DNA from: Atopsyche davidsoni
Lineage: Eukaryota > Arthropoda > Insecta > Trichoptera > Hydrobiosidae
DNA: 64,000 nt
NCBI GenBank assembly: GCA_022113835.1
Contig: JAILWY010000015.1
Span: 5,466,001 to 5,530,000, forward strand
Reading direction: 5' to 3'
Of the stretch, positions 36,801 to 47,983 are shown one piece after another. The position numbers and the translations under genes were made by a program. The notes beneath the pieces were generated by a model. That model worked only from the letters and a program-made list of their open reading frames with translations, ran no database searches and was not told the origin of the DNA. Numbering within the stretch: position 1 is the stretch's first letter; every line of letters starts with the position of its first letter.

Positions 36801-38687
36801 ACATGAATTATGGCAATAAAAATAACGCTTCATTGTCTACTTGTAAAAATATCTGTCGTAACAAGTGTCCGGGGCTCGGGGCCAAGCATTTTCAGAAATG
36901 GGGATTTTCAGGTTAGTACTTCTGAAATAATAATATAAAAGATTTTTTTGCGCAAACGATTCTAAAAATTATCGTCATCACTCAGAATATTTTAGTTTAA
37001 AAGATTTGAGCATAAATTTGACTGAATTTTTTCTTTTTTTTTTTATAAAATGATGAACTTTTTGTGTACATACAAATACGGTTCTTATATGCAGCAAAAC
37101 AAATTTAAGTAGATTATTATTTACGAATAAAAATAATATTTTTGGCATTTAACATTGATAAGCATAGTATGAATTAATTGAGGTATCTAGAGTAATGGGT
37201 TTTTATATTACCTGAGTCAAAAATTATAAACATTGTTTTAAATTTTTTAACCAAAAAAGAAAAACTATTTACTAGGTAGGTTTAAAATATTTTTAATATA
37301 GAATTTATGTGGAAAATAGTTCTAAGTATTAAATTTTTAAGCAATGTGAGTTCCACTGCACCTGTCTGCGGTAAAAAAACAGCATAGAACAGTGAAACGT
37401 GACGTTTCCCTTTTATTAAGGCTTACGTGGAATAAATATATACTCTGGATTTATATGCAGATGAAACCTGAACAGTTGCAGTGTAAATATTGATAGCAAA
37501 TAAAGTATTATTTAGCAAATAATACTTCAAACCTTTAATGCCATAACACACAGAAAATAAATATTACTGGTAAATCGACTGAAATACCCTAGAAAATTAT
37601 TGAGCAGCCACTTTACAATATCTGTTAAGTCAAATAAAAGTTCGTTTATAAAATTATCATACTCATGTAATTAAAGAGAATTAAATTACACAAAAAATAT
37701 GTCAAATATGAAGTAAAGTTATTAATCAAAAAATTATTATGTTTATTCTTTGTTTATATACATACGTGGACTTTTAATCATTTCAACATTACACATGAAT
37801 ATAACAGCTCGTTACAATGCTCGTGTAAAATATCAATTAACAAAACTTACTCGAAACATTAAGATGGTAAAGCTCACTTTGCAAAGATATAGTTTGTTTC
37901 AATTTATTAAAAAAAAAAAACTTGTCAAGGCATTCAATGTAATTCAAAATTTCAATAAAAATTATTACTTGGCAATTTCAGTCTGTTTCCGTTCCGGCGC
38001 TCGGCGGAAGTAAAAAAAAAATATTTTAAAACTCAAATAGCTTCCCACCGGGAAATGGTTTTTTAAATGGGAAGATTTTTTTCCGATTAACGACTACAAA
38101 TAAAAATAATTGAGCAATTAATTTGCAATTCGCAATTGATGACAAGACCTTAATAGATATTTTACAGAGTTAATTTGAGTTTATATTCAGACACATATAT
38201 ATATATATATATATTTTTAATAAAACTTTTTCATATTTTGCGGAGAAGAATATTTCTGAAAAATAAAACTGAGACCAGAGGTTTTTCATCTTGACGCAAA
38301 TTTATTCTCATAGTAAAAAAGGTGTCAAGGCGCTCATTTTCCGCGACCATAACTCCGTGAGACATCTCGGAAAACACAAAGTGTGTATGAGAACACAAGC
38401 CCGCCCCGTCGAAGCCTTCTTGCATGAGACAGCCCCATTATACCGGCCAATCGAAGGCTTCTACGCCAGTGTGATATTTGATAGTGTTGCTTTTTCGCTG
38501 TCATAGTGCAATGGCGTGAAATTGTAAAGAAAGACTGGTGTGTGTGTGTGTTTTTTTTTTTGCTGATTTTACCAGATGGTTCGATAAAACGTTACGTGTC
38601 TTGTTTTTAGCTCAATCAAGCACAATGTTTTTTTACAAATTTGGATATACAATTACATTTTATTTATGAAACAAAACTGTTTTGTTC
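33856..38687. other. Long non-coding stretch
   Basis: AT-rich with a moderately GC-rich patch at 34840-35080 that contains a B-box-like motif (listed separately) and another at 38290-38470. Short (TA)n runs lie near 33872-33890 and 38188-38212, and (GT)n near 38537. No gene is supported. Confidence 0.45.
34960..35060 (+). repeat. Weak tRNA-like/SINE-like segment
   Basis: TGTTCGAGTCCGGGC at 35032 matches the B-box core GTTCGANTCC. An A-box-like stretch may lie around 34965-34985, but the spacing and arms do not give a convincing cloverleaf. Confidence 0.25.
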
Positions 38688-38832
38688 TGCATCTGATGAT
38701 GACTAAGTCTGTTGGTCATAACCCGTCATACAAAAAATGTAATAAACTCAAAGTGAAGAAAGAATACAAAGTTACCCTTATCATTAATAAAAAAATGGAT
38801 CTTCACCAATCAAATGCCTTGTCCCAAGAATA
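38688..38832 (+). repeat. Repeat family B copy 2 (degenerate core)
   Basis: It reads CTGCATCTGATGATGACTAA, GTAATAAACTCAAAGTGAAG, AAGAATACAAAGTTACC and AATGGATCTTCACCAATCAA. The GTCGAAACTAGT block of the other copies is changed to GTCATAACCCGT, so the hammerhead-like core is lost. The plus-strand open frame at 38666-38941 overlaps it and is not a gene. Confidence 0.6.
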
Positions 38833-41800
38833 TTACATAATTTTCTATACTTTTGACTATTTGCATAATTTACTTATAAACAGAGTATTGCAAATAAATC
38901 CAGTCTGCTCTTTTTTATATAAAATTTTACCACATTATTAAATATTAAATGGGCATTAGAATATATAAATAAAACTCGCTTGTTATAACAGTTCATTTAT
39001 ACGTGTACAAGAATCATATATTTTTAGTGCACATAAGCCCCTAAATCTTCGTTCACGCGTTATCCGAAAAACAATAAGTGTAGCAATCTGTGATAATATA
39101 ATTTGATGTAATAATCAACAGGCGGAGGGGGCTGCGAAGGTCGCCATTAGGCCAACCCTTATCACGCCGTGTTGTTCGGGAATATTCGCAATAAGCGGTC
39201 ATTCAAGGGTTAATGCGCTGTCTTTGAGAATCTTTTATGCGATATTCCACGCGCCCTTTGTTACTGCAAAGTGTCTCCAGACACTATGATATTTGGCCAT
39301 TGTAAATGCGAACAGTAATTCTACAGCAATAATGATAATAATAATAATCTCAATTAGAAATGTGTGCAGCCAACAATTTCGTTATTTTTATATAAATATT
39401 TTCTCGACACTTTAACATCATTTCATAATTTGCTCATACATAAAATTATTTAAAAAATATATATTACGTCTCTTTTCTCATCATCTGTAATAGCTCAGTG
39501 GCTGCAGAGCTGGAATTCTGGAATAATCTAATAATGTATTTCCGTTCACATCACATCTGACGAAATTGAAACTTTACAAAAGCCGAGAGTAAATACAATA
39601 ACAGGGGACAGTCGGCCTAGCCGAGCAGCCTGCGGCGAATCTAATCTATTTCCTGTCCAATGGGACTTAGACCGAGACCTTACTAAGAACAGGATTTGCG
39701 ACCAATAAGAGTAAATTCAGGAATACACCCCTCCATAGTACGTATTATCGCGAATTTTTCATGTCCATATCCTTTGTAAGGCCAAAATGACAAATGGTTT
39801 TTGAGACATCATAAAGTACACTCTCGGTCATAAATTTTTCCAATATTTTTCAGCAAGTGTTTCGTGCTTTATCTCTGCTTGTTTTCAATTTAATAATTTT
39901 TATTTTTTAAATAAATCTACTGATTGATTGCAGTTTGCATTGACAAGAAAGAAGACACTACGAGATTATTTCTATATTTACAAAATATTTGTTTTTGCGG
40001 TTCGCAATGCAGACACATAAAAAATAAACTTAAAGCACTCTATAGACTTAAAATATTCCAGACAAGTCTAGTTTACTATTTGACTAGTATTAAAAGTAAT
40101 TACATATTTTAAACACATAATTTAATTTCAAACACCATAAATGAAAATTAAAATTTCAGGTAGACTCGTTCGTAGGAATTCATCCAAAGCTCATTTGTAT
40201 GCTCGGCACACAATCAAATTTATAACAATAAGCATAAAACAAATTTACATATATGGACTATTATAAACTTTAACATTCTGTTTTGAAGTAGTTACATGGC
40301 CGGCTACTGGGAAGCCTTAACTTCAGTCTACGAGAGAAACTCGAGTCGGTTTTTTTTTCACCAACATCTCCAAAGTTAATTTGCATTATTTATATTTTAA
40401 GCCTTTTTCGTGACGAGACTACTAACTCTTCGTGTTTCACGTTGGTGGATAGAATCGGTTTCGACAGTATTATTATAATTTTTATAGATTTTTGACAGAG
40501 GTGATGTTCATTGTGCTGATATTATTAAACATCAGTGAGTCCCTTGATAGCAAAATAACTCAAACAAAATATAAGGCCGAATTGATGTAAAACACTATAA
40601 AAACTTATTATGGTTCGTTGATGTATAATTTTACATTTATTTTAAAAGATGTTTTGTTTACTTTTTTAAATAACCTACAATATTTATTTGGTATTTTACT
40701 GGAAGAAATTTTCTAAATAATACTAAACGATAAAAAAAATACTTCTGAATGATAAAATCTGTTAGATAAAAATAAATATATTTTTTATCTCAAATAAAAT
40801 AAATCAATTTCAAATACAACGTGCAATAGTTAAAAAAAAAGTTATTTTAAAGATTCATATATCTCGTAGTTAAGCTACCGTAACCTTAATTTGAATAACC
40901 AATTGGCTAGAAAATAACAATTATTTTTATTTGTGAGCTTTTCGCCTTTAATTATCTTTAATAGACTCATGATACCTTTAAAAGGAAAAAGTGCTAACAG
41001 ATTAAAATGACTGAAATCTTCGCATTTGCTGTTGGCTCTCACAAATTAAATCAGTCTACTGCGGGAAAGCTAAAAGCACGTTTCTTTACAGCAAGTGGGA
41101 GAAAATATAATTATTTACGAATTTCTCGGGAATAAAACCGCGATTCACGTTAAAAAGAAACGGAAAATGTGTTGAAGAAAATAAACGTACTCCTTATATA
41201 AATCTCATATAACATAACAGTTAAGCACTGATATTTTTATAACAAGTGTTTTAAAATTAATATTTTTGGAAGTAAGTTCTATAATATTGTAATCTCAAAT
41301 TATTTATTCATAAGCGACTGGTAAGTCGATACCAAATCGCGACGAATACTGGCACATGTGAATTTAATAAGCCTTTCATTTTTTATTTGATTCACATAAA
41401 AGATCTGATATATATGGTGCAATAAGCAAATTCCCTCAGGCTTCACATAATACTTCTCGACTTTTATTTTAACTCGATATACAAGGGCGACGCCTCATTG
41501 AGATTCTAAAAGCTCATACGAGAAAAAACCAAGAAAATTGGGGATTCGTGACGCGACCGTCCATTAATGGGCATTTTGGTTTTGAAAATCTGTCTGACGT
41601 CATTTAATCTAATATTTACGTGCAGGCATTTTGAAAATATTTTAAAGCCAACTGTAATCTTTGTGACAGCAAAACGCCTTTTTAATAATTATTTTTTAGT
41701 TATTTTGAAGCAGATTTTTTTGCTTCATGTTACATCTAAAAAAAAACAATTATAGAGTAGCTATTTTAAAAAATCTTGTATTCATTCACAAAACTAAAAA

Positions 41801-44149
41801 AAAAACTATTTATTTAATAAATCTTTAGTATTTGTGTCCAAATACATATAATAACATAAAAAGTCATATAATTTGTGTCTTCATCAACTACGAAAATTAT
41901 TGTTAAATTTTATTTAGATATTAAATATTTTAAAAAAATTTGAATAACGTTATTTTATATTAAAACTGTGTTAAGAATTTTAAATGTTTATTTAAAATAT
42001 TTTTTGAACAAAATATTAGCAGCACGATTGAATTTCATCAATTAATTGATTTGTGTATTTATATACTCGAATACAATGAAGTATTGAAAAATCTAATGAG
42101 CTTATAAAATATGATGTAATATTGAGCCTAAGCAATCTTATTTTACTAATGTTCTGTATATATATATGTATATTTTTTTATTTTTTTTAAATGAGGTTGT
42201 TTAATAATATTGCTCAAGCAAGTATTTTAAAAATAATATTAGCACACAGAATAGGACTTGAGCCACGGTTATTAAAAGGCATAAATTTGCGAAATAACGA
42301 AACCTCCCAAGCCACAGGGGCTTCTTTTTTTACTCTACTTTGCGTCGACTTGTTTCAGCTTTTTGTTAAAGCTTCGCTTGCAAAGTTCGTTTGTGATAAA
42401 AGCTTCTGCAAATGATAGTCTTCTTGTGGATTAATTCACAAAATTCACACAAAACTCTATTTGCAAGGAAATGCAGGTCTGCCGTGAAAATCATTTCGAA
42501 ATAGAAACCTTTGCTTTGATTAACAGAAAACGATAAACTTGTAATCCAATTCATTATTTGTCACTGTCTAAGAAATGATAGAATGAGAAATTGTGAAAAT
42601 ATTATTTATATCAATTCATAATTTGTTTGCTAAAAAAAAATATAAATAGAAATTCCCTGTTGCTATATTAAAAAAGGATATAAATATTGTTTATTTAAAG
42701 TTATGTCTACCAGCTGTTCAAAAATATGTGAGAAGCATTTTTCAATTCACCATAGTAGAAATATAAAAACAAATTTTGTTGTTTTTATATCCAATTGATA
42801 CGGAATAATTTTTTCCCACGCAAAAACTGATGAACAAAGGATGTTGATGTGAAATCAAATAAGCATTTTATTACACATGAACTATCATTACTTTTATTGT
42901 TAACATAAAATCGATTACTTTAATGGTTTTAAATAAATTAAAAACTTTATCAATATATTGACTCTCTGCGACAATATTCATTTCGATTCTTCACTGCCAA
43001 TTTTTTTGTGCAATAATGCAAAAAATAAGAGCTTTCTACATCTTATACGTTAATATTTTAAATTTCCAACATCAAGGTTTTTTTTAACTCAAAAGATTGG
43101 AAATTTAGATGGTGCCAATTTTTTTTAATTGTTTAAACAATACTATTTTAAACAATTAAAAAATATATTTTATGGCGAGGAGAAATCATTTCAGGACAAG
43201 ATATGTAAAACTAAATATTAAAAAATATATATTTCACGTTTTATTTAAAACCGTTTAAAGTCAATAAGTGAATCTCAGTCGACTAATTTAACATTGAATT
43301 TTATGTAAAATTCACTATTGCTTTTAAAAATGATTAAATTACTTTGGTAAATTTGTAACAGAGCTTCAAGATACATTTGTTCTGAATAAATTATCATTTT
43401 TGACAAAAATACAAATTTTAGCACAATGGTTAAACTCTTATCAGCGAGCTCATAAATATTAAAAATAATATAATTAAGCACGCAATATTATAAAAAAATG
43501 ATAAATTTCGAGGAAGAGCACGTGAATTTTTATTTACATATTGAATTTCTCATAAGTCTACTAATGAAGGGGAAAAAATATCAGTGACGATGTATAAAAA
43601 TATATAAGGATCAACAAATTTAAATATTAAAAATATTCTTAAACATTTCTTAGGACTTTTGTGGAGTACTTTAATGTTTTTGCCAAATATATAGTTGTAT
43701 TTTTTTTTAATTGTGGTGAGTTTTTTTTAATAAAGTGATGTAAAAAATCACAAAATAAATGACCTTGGAAATATACTATACAAATAATCTACAGCGAAAT
43801 ATAAGAAGTGATTATTCACAGACGGTTGATTTCTGATACTGAAAGCTATATCAAGAAAATATGTTTGCACCCCACACCAAAGCGAAGTGTTAGGGTCCTT
43901 AAATATACGCAGGTGTATCATAAAAACAGTGAATTATGGCGCAGGTAAATTTAGCTTGCATGTTGGCGAAACGTTTCCACCTCTGTCACCCGCATATTCC
44001 TCGCAAGCTCAAATACTTAAATACAATTTATCAGTTATTCAAAGGTTTGCAAAGGCGTGCAAGCCTTGCTGAAGCTTGTGATCGGATACTTTGCAATCGT
44101 TAGATAAAGTGCGGTCAAGGAGATAATACGAAAAAAGCCAAGAGATCCT
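38833..44149. other. Long non-coding stretch left of the retrotransposon
   Basis: AT-rich, with the tRNA-like segment at 39484-39560, a GC-richer patch at 39115-39260 and a short hairpin at about 43121-43161 (AATTGTTTAAA inverted). Open frames here have no protein-like features. Confidence 0.45.
39484..39560 (+). repeat. tRNA-derived SINE head fragment
   Basis: TAGCTCAGTGG at 39491-39501 is a perfect A box/D-arm sequence, followed by GCAGAGCTGGAATTCTGGAA. The B-box position holds only a weak CCGTTCACATCAC. It is therefore a decayed SINE or tRNA pseudogene. Confidence 0.4.
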
Positions 44150-44157
44150 AAGCGAAT

Positions 44158-44160
<3 letters not shown>
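44150..44160 (+). repeat. Target site duplication of the non-LTR element, 3' side
   Basis: AAGCGAATTAT abuts the poly(T) tract here and recurs exactly at 49952-49962. Its last T is ambiguous with the tail. Confidence 0.8.

Positions 44161-44195
<35 letters not shown>
44160..44195 (-). repeat. Poly(A) tail of the retrotransposon
   Basis: Thirty-six T on the plus strand, the A tail left by target-primed reverse transcription. It is unusually pure. Confidence 0.9.
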
Positions 44196-44198
<3 letters not shown>

Positions 44199-44305
44199 TA
44201 GATGTTTGGTACCTTGCTTGTTATATACAAGGTATTTCGTCACAATTTGGGGAAACTTTCCAAACTAGTCAATCGAAATTGTGCTATATATGGGAGTGAC
44301 TGATG
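44196..44305 (-). other. Retrotransposon 3' UTR with small stem-loop
   Basis: A short 110-base region between the ORF2 stop and the A tail. TACCTTG (44210-44216) and CAAGGTA (44228-44234) can form a 7-base stem with an 11-base loop close to the tail. It could help RT recognise its RNA, as known for some LINEs with 3' stem-loops; this is inference. Confidence 0.5.
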
Positions 44306-47300
44306 CTACACCCCCTGGTTTATCTTTTTTATGGTTCCGATAACATGCTTCAAGAAGCCATCCAGTGACTTCATCAACTGTGGGTGTCTCGCCACTGACT
44401 TCAGGTCATCCAGGCACAGACCTTCCTGTCGGCATTGGCTCTCCAGTTGGTGTCTCTGAAGACCAAATATGGGGCATGAACCCACAAGGTGGATCACTGT
44501 TTGTGGTGTCAAATCATCACAAGGGCATGTGTCGTCGCTCGTCAAGTGGAACCTGCGGAGATAACTTCTCATCGCTCCATGACCCGTTAAGAGCTGGGTT
44601 GATTCAAAGCTAATTCCGCAGGTATTCCTGTATACAGCGGCGTCCGTTACAGAAGCAAAGAACATCTTTGTTACGTTTCCTTGCGGAGAGCTTGTGTACC
44701 TTTCGTTCCATGTGTCCATTGTAGTTTTCCTCTGGAGATTTTTTGCGAAACTCAGAGGAAAGTCGGAAAATACATAAGTCATTTTCTTTTTGGTGGCTTC
44801 TTTAGCCTTTTCGTCAGCTCTCTCGTTGCCAACAAGACCTACGTGAGCTCTCACCCAGCCTATCTCGATGTTAACATCACTTGCTTGGATTTCTCTTAGC
44901 TTTTTCTGGATGTTTACAATTAGAGGGTTGGTTGATTGTTTGGATATACTGTCTACCCCCGAGCGACAATCAGTGAGTATTTTCACTGACTGCCACCTAC
45001 CAGATGGTTTTAGTAATATCCAGCGAAGAGCCTCGTTAATAGCAACGAGCTCACTCTGAAATACGGAGCAGTAGTCAGCAAGTTTCAATGTTCTAGCAGG
45101 AAGTTCTTGGCCGTTTTCATATGGAACAAAAGCCGCTCCAACCTTTCCCTCGAGTAAGCTACCGTCCGTGTATATAGTGAGCTCATTGTCTTTTGGCGTA
45201 GGGATATCTTGGTCAAAATATCGGGGGTCACTTTGATGTCTCTGACTCGGATGAGGCAATGAAAAAATGTCAACTACTCCTTGATATTTCCTGTCACTAG
45301 GAAGAAAATCGGTGATGCCTCGTTTCTTGACATTGTATATTGCTTGCCTCTCTTGTATCATCAGGTCCAGTGGAATGAGGCCAGAAATGGCCTGGGCTGA
45401 TACAAGTGATACAGTTCTGTATGCTCTGCATATTCTGAGTGCAAATTGTCTCTGAAAAGTGTCTAGTTTCTTCTTATTTGTTTTCTTTTTGGTTGCCTCA
45501 GCCCATACGCTTGCCGCGTATGTGATTAAAGGCTCGACAGCTCCAATGTAGAGTGCTTTCATCACGTCAGGAGAGCATCCCCATGTGGGTTTCGTTGCTC
45601 TTACAATCATTTGGGTTATCGCAGCGGCTTTCTTACACACGTTGTCGATATGGCGAGACCAGTTTAAATTTTTATCTATTGTCAGTCCTAGGATTTTGAA
45701 ATGATCGACTAGGGTGAGAATTTTGCCATTCATCGTGATTTTCGGGGTACGTTCTCTCCGGCGGGTTATCAGCATCGCGTTCGTTTTATGCTCTGAGAAC
45801 TCTAATTTCACTTTTTTACCCCAGTTAACTATGCGCTGGAGAGCAGACGATGTCAGCGACTCGGCATCTTCAATAGTATTGGCCGATACTATTAGGAGAA
45901 CATCATCAGCAAAGGCCTGTACGTGGCAGTGTTCTCTGAAATCTATACTGAGCAGGTCGTCCAGTATTATATTCCAGAAAGTTGGACCACATGTAGAACC
46001 TTGGATGCACCCTTTAGTAGTCATCTTGCAGCGTGTAATTCCGGCATGGCTGATTTGCACAGTTCTATTGGAGAGATAGCTTCTGACGAGTTCAAATAAG
46101 TTGCACGGACATTGCTTTGCTGCCAGTTGGTGTAGCAAGAATGGCCACCATGCATTGTCAAAAGCTCCTTTGATGTCTAAAGAAACAGCAATATTTAATA
46201 ATTTATTTTCCCTGTTATTTTTAATTTTGTCTATCGCTGTGTTAAGTGCATCTTCTGTTGATCTTTGAGGCGTAAATCCGAATTGATTATTATTTAGTTT
46301 TTTGGAGATGTGTAGATGCCAGGAAATTCTTTCAACCATCAGCTTTTCCAGTGTCTTGCCAAATATGGAAAGAAGTCCTATAGGTCTATAGGATTTGATA
46401 TCCGTGTAATCGTTCTTGCCTGGCTTGGGAATCACTATCACTGTTGCTCTTTTCCATGTGTCCGGGAAACATTTCATTCTAAGACACGCGTTGAACATTT
46501 CGAGAGAAAGATCTCGAAATGATAGCACGAAATTGTGACATATATCCGAGGTAAAATTGTCGTCTCCTGGCGCTTTTGATGGATCCATGTTTTCTAGTAC
46601 CCTGATGATTTCAGAGATTACAAAAGGTGGGTCGTCGGGTGTATTGGGTGTGGTCTTGGAATTTTTCCTGATAATTTTTTGATCTATAGTGTCTGTTGAC
46701 TCTGAATCGTCCGGGAAAAAGTATTCTTGTAATGCTTCAGCAGAGTCCTCCGCATTCGAAAATATTAAAGGCCCATTTCTTAAAGTAGCAGGGGGCTTTG
46801 CTTTATTTGTAGAGGTGAGTACTCTGTAGACCGTCGACCACACTGTTTCTCTGTTTTGGTTCGAGCAGTAGTCTTTCCATGATTGTATTTTGGCTTTCTG
46901 GATTGCAATTTTGTAGGTTTCTTTAGCATTTAAGAATGCTGGCAATGTTATTGATTCTCTTCTTGCGGGACCTGAATTTTGTAGTCTGTGTTTGGCTCTT
47001 ACGACTTCATGTTTTAGACTATTGAGTTCTTTTGACCACCATGGATTGGGTTTCCTTCCTTTCCGATCAGTCTTTTTCTTTAAACACAATTTGCACGCCG
47101 TTTTAATTGCTTTGGAAATTGTAGATACATGTATGTTTAGTTCTTCGCTATTTCTGACGTGAGCGAATACTTCAGGAGTTATGTTAAGGTTTTCCAATGA
47201 AATCCTGCATTTTTTCTCGAATAGATTCCAATCTGCTTTTTTAGTAGTGTACAGGCGAGTTGTAGGATTTCCTTTGGCAGATGGTGAAGTGCTGTTCAGA

Positions 47301-47983
47301 GTGAAAATAATAGGATTATGATCGCTCATTGCGCTAAGTGTTTTATCCACTCTCCAGTCTGTAACTTTGTCTAGCAAGTGGCTCGAACATAAGGTGATGT
47401 CGATGACACTGTGTAAGTGAAGAGGTCCTCGATATGTGTCAAAAGTGGGTTCAGAGCCTACGTTCAGAATTTCGAGATTTAGTTCTGCCAAGCAGTCTTG
47501 TATCTCCATTCCTCTTCGATCTGTTTTTTTGCTACCCCACCATATTGATTTTGCATTAAAGTCTCCTCCGACAATTATGGAATGATTCGCGGTTGATGAG
47601 GCTTTTTTTAATTTTTCTAGTGATCCTGAGACGTCTCGTTGTGGTTCGATGTACACCGATCCAATTAATGTGGGTCCATGTTCTGTGTCCAGTTTAATGT
47701 ACACATCATTAGGGCCTGAGTACTGACTCATCATCAAGGGAGAGCCTGCGTTCTTGCTAAAGACTACTATTGCTGCCTTGCAGATATCTTCAGGTTGCGA
47801 AGCTGCTTGAAAAACCATGATTCCAGATGGCGATGATATTTTGCCCGTTGATCCTACATATGGTTCCTGAATCAACGCAATATCGAAATTGTGTTGATTA
47901 GTCCAGACTTCGTCGAGTGCGGCTCTACACCTTTGCAAATTCCATTGTAAGCACTTTAATCCTGGATTTGGTTTAGCAGCCAT
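44306..47983 (-). CDS. Retrotransposon ORF2: endonuclease, reverse transcriptase, RNase H
   Basis: 1225 residues. An APE-type endonuclease occupies residues 1-225, with WNLQR (N15), LIQEPY (E40), GDFNAK (D141, N143), IDITL (D195) and SDHNP (D221, H222). The reverse transcriptase follows, with SYRPIGLLSIFGKTLEK, SLDIKGAFDN, GCIQGSTCGPTFWN and the catalytic FADD at 691-694. RNase H starts near 933: YTDGS with D940, then SELVAINEAL, LTDCRSG and NERADEKAKE, so the active-site acids are present. The C-terminal tail has a CPC-H-C pattern like the end of R1-group proteins. The enzyme nicks target DNA and copies the element RNA from the nick. The start ATG lies inside the end of ORF1 (TATGGCTGCTAA), so translation probably depends on termination-reinitiation. 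No internal stops. Confidence 0.95.
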   Translation of the reverse strand: MAAKPNPGLKCLQWNLQRCRAALDEVWTNQHNFDIALIQEPYVGSTGKISSPSGIMVFQAASQPEDICKAAIVVFSKNAGSPLMMSQYSGPNDVYIKLDTEHGPTLIGSVYIEPQRDVSGSLEKLKKASSTANHSIIVGGDFNAKSIWWGSKKTDRRGMEIQDCLAELNLEILNVGSEPTFDTYRGPLHLHSVIDITLCSSHLLDKVTDWRVDKTLSAMSDHNPIIFTLNSTSPSAKGNPTTRLYTTKKADWNLFEKKCRISLENLNITPEVFAHVRNSEELNIHVSTISKAIKTACKLCLKKKTDRKGRKPNPWWSKELNSLKHEVVRAKHRLQNSGPARRESITLPAFLNAKETYKIAIQKAKIQSWKDYCSNQNRETVWSTVYRVLTSTNKAKPPATLRNGPLIFSNAEDSAEALQEYFFPDDSESTDTIDQKIIRKNSKTTPNTPDDPPFVISEIIRVLENMDPSKAPGDDNFTSDICHNFVLSFRDLSLEMFNACLRMKCFPDTWKRATVIVIPKPGKNDYTDIKSYRPIGLLSIFGKTLEKLMVERISWHLHISKKLNNNQFGFTPQRSTEDALNTAIDKIKNNRENKLLNIAVSLDIKGAFDNAWWPFLLHQLAAKQCPCNLFELVRSYLSNRTVQISHAGITRCKMTTKGCIQGSTCGPTFWNIILDDLLSIDFREHCHVQAFADDVLLIVSANTIEDAESLTSSALQRIVNWGKKVKLEFSEHKTNAMLITRRRERTPKITMNGKILTLVDHFKILGLTIDKNLNWSRHIDNVCKKAAAITQMIVRATKPTWGCSPDVMKALYIGAVEPLITYAASVWAEATKKKTNKKKLDTFQRQFALRICRAYRTVSLVSAQAISGLIPLDLMIQERQAIYNVKKRGITDFLPSDRKYQGVVDIFSLPHPSQRHQSDPRYFDQDIPTPKDNELTIYTDGSLLEGKVGAAFVPYENGQELPARTLKLADYCSVFQSELVAINEALRWILLKPSGRWQSVKILTDCRSGVDSISKQSTNPLIVNIQKKLREIQASDVNIEIGWVRAHVGLVGNERADEKAKEATKKKMTYVFSDFPLSFAKNLQRKTTMDTWNERYTSSPQGNVTKMFFASVTDAAVYRNTCGISFESTQLLTGHGAMRSYLRRFHLTSDDTCPCDDLTPQTVIHLVGSCPIFGLQRHQLESQCRQEGLCLDDLKSVARHPQLMKSLDGFLKHVIGTIKKINQGV

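Noticed and set aside
44365..46522. Several plus-strand open frames across the retrotransposon
   Set aside because: They are antisense shadows of ORF2, which has full domain structure on the minus strand.
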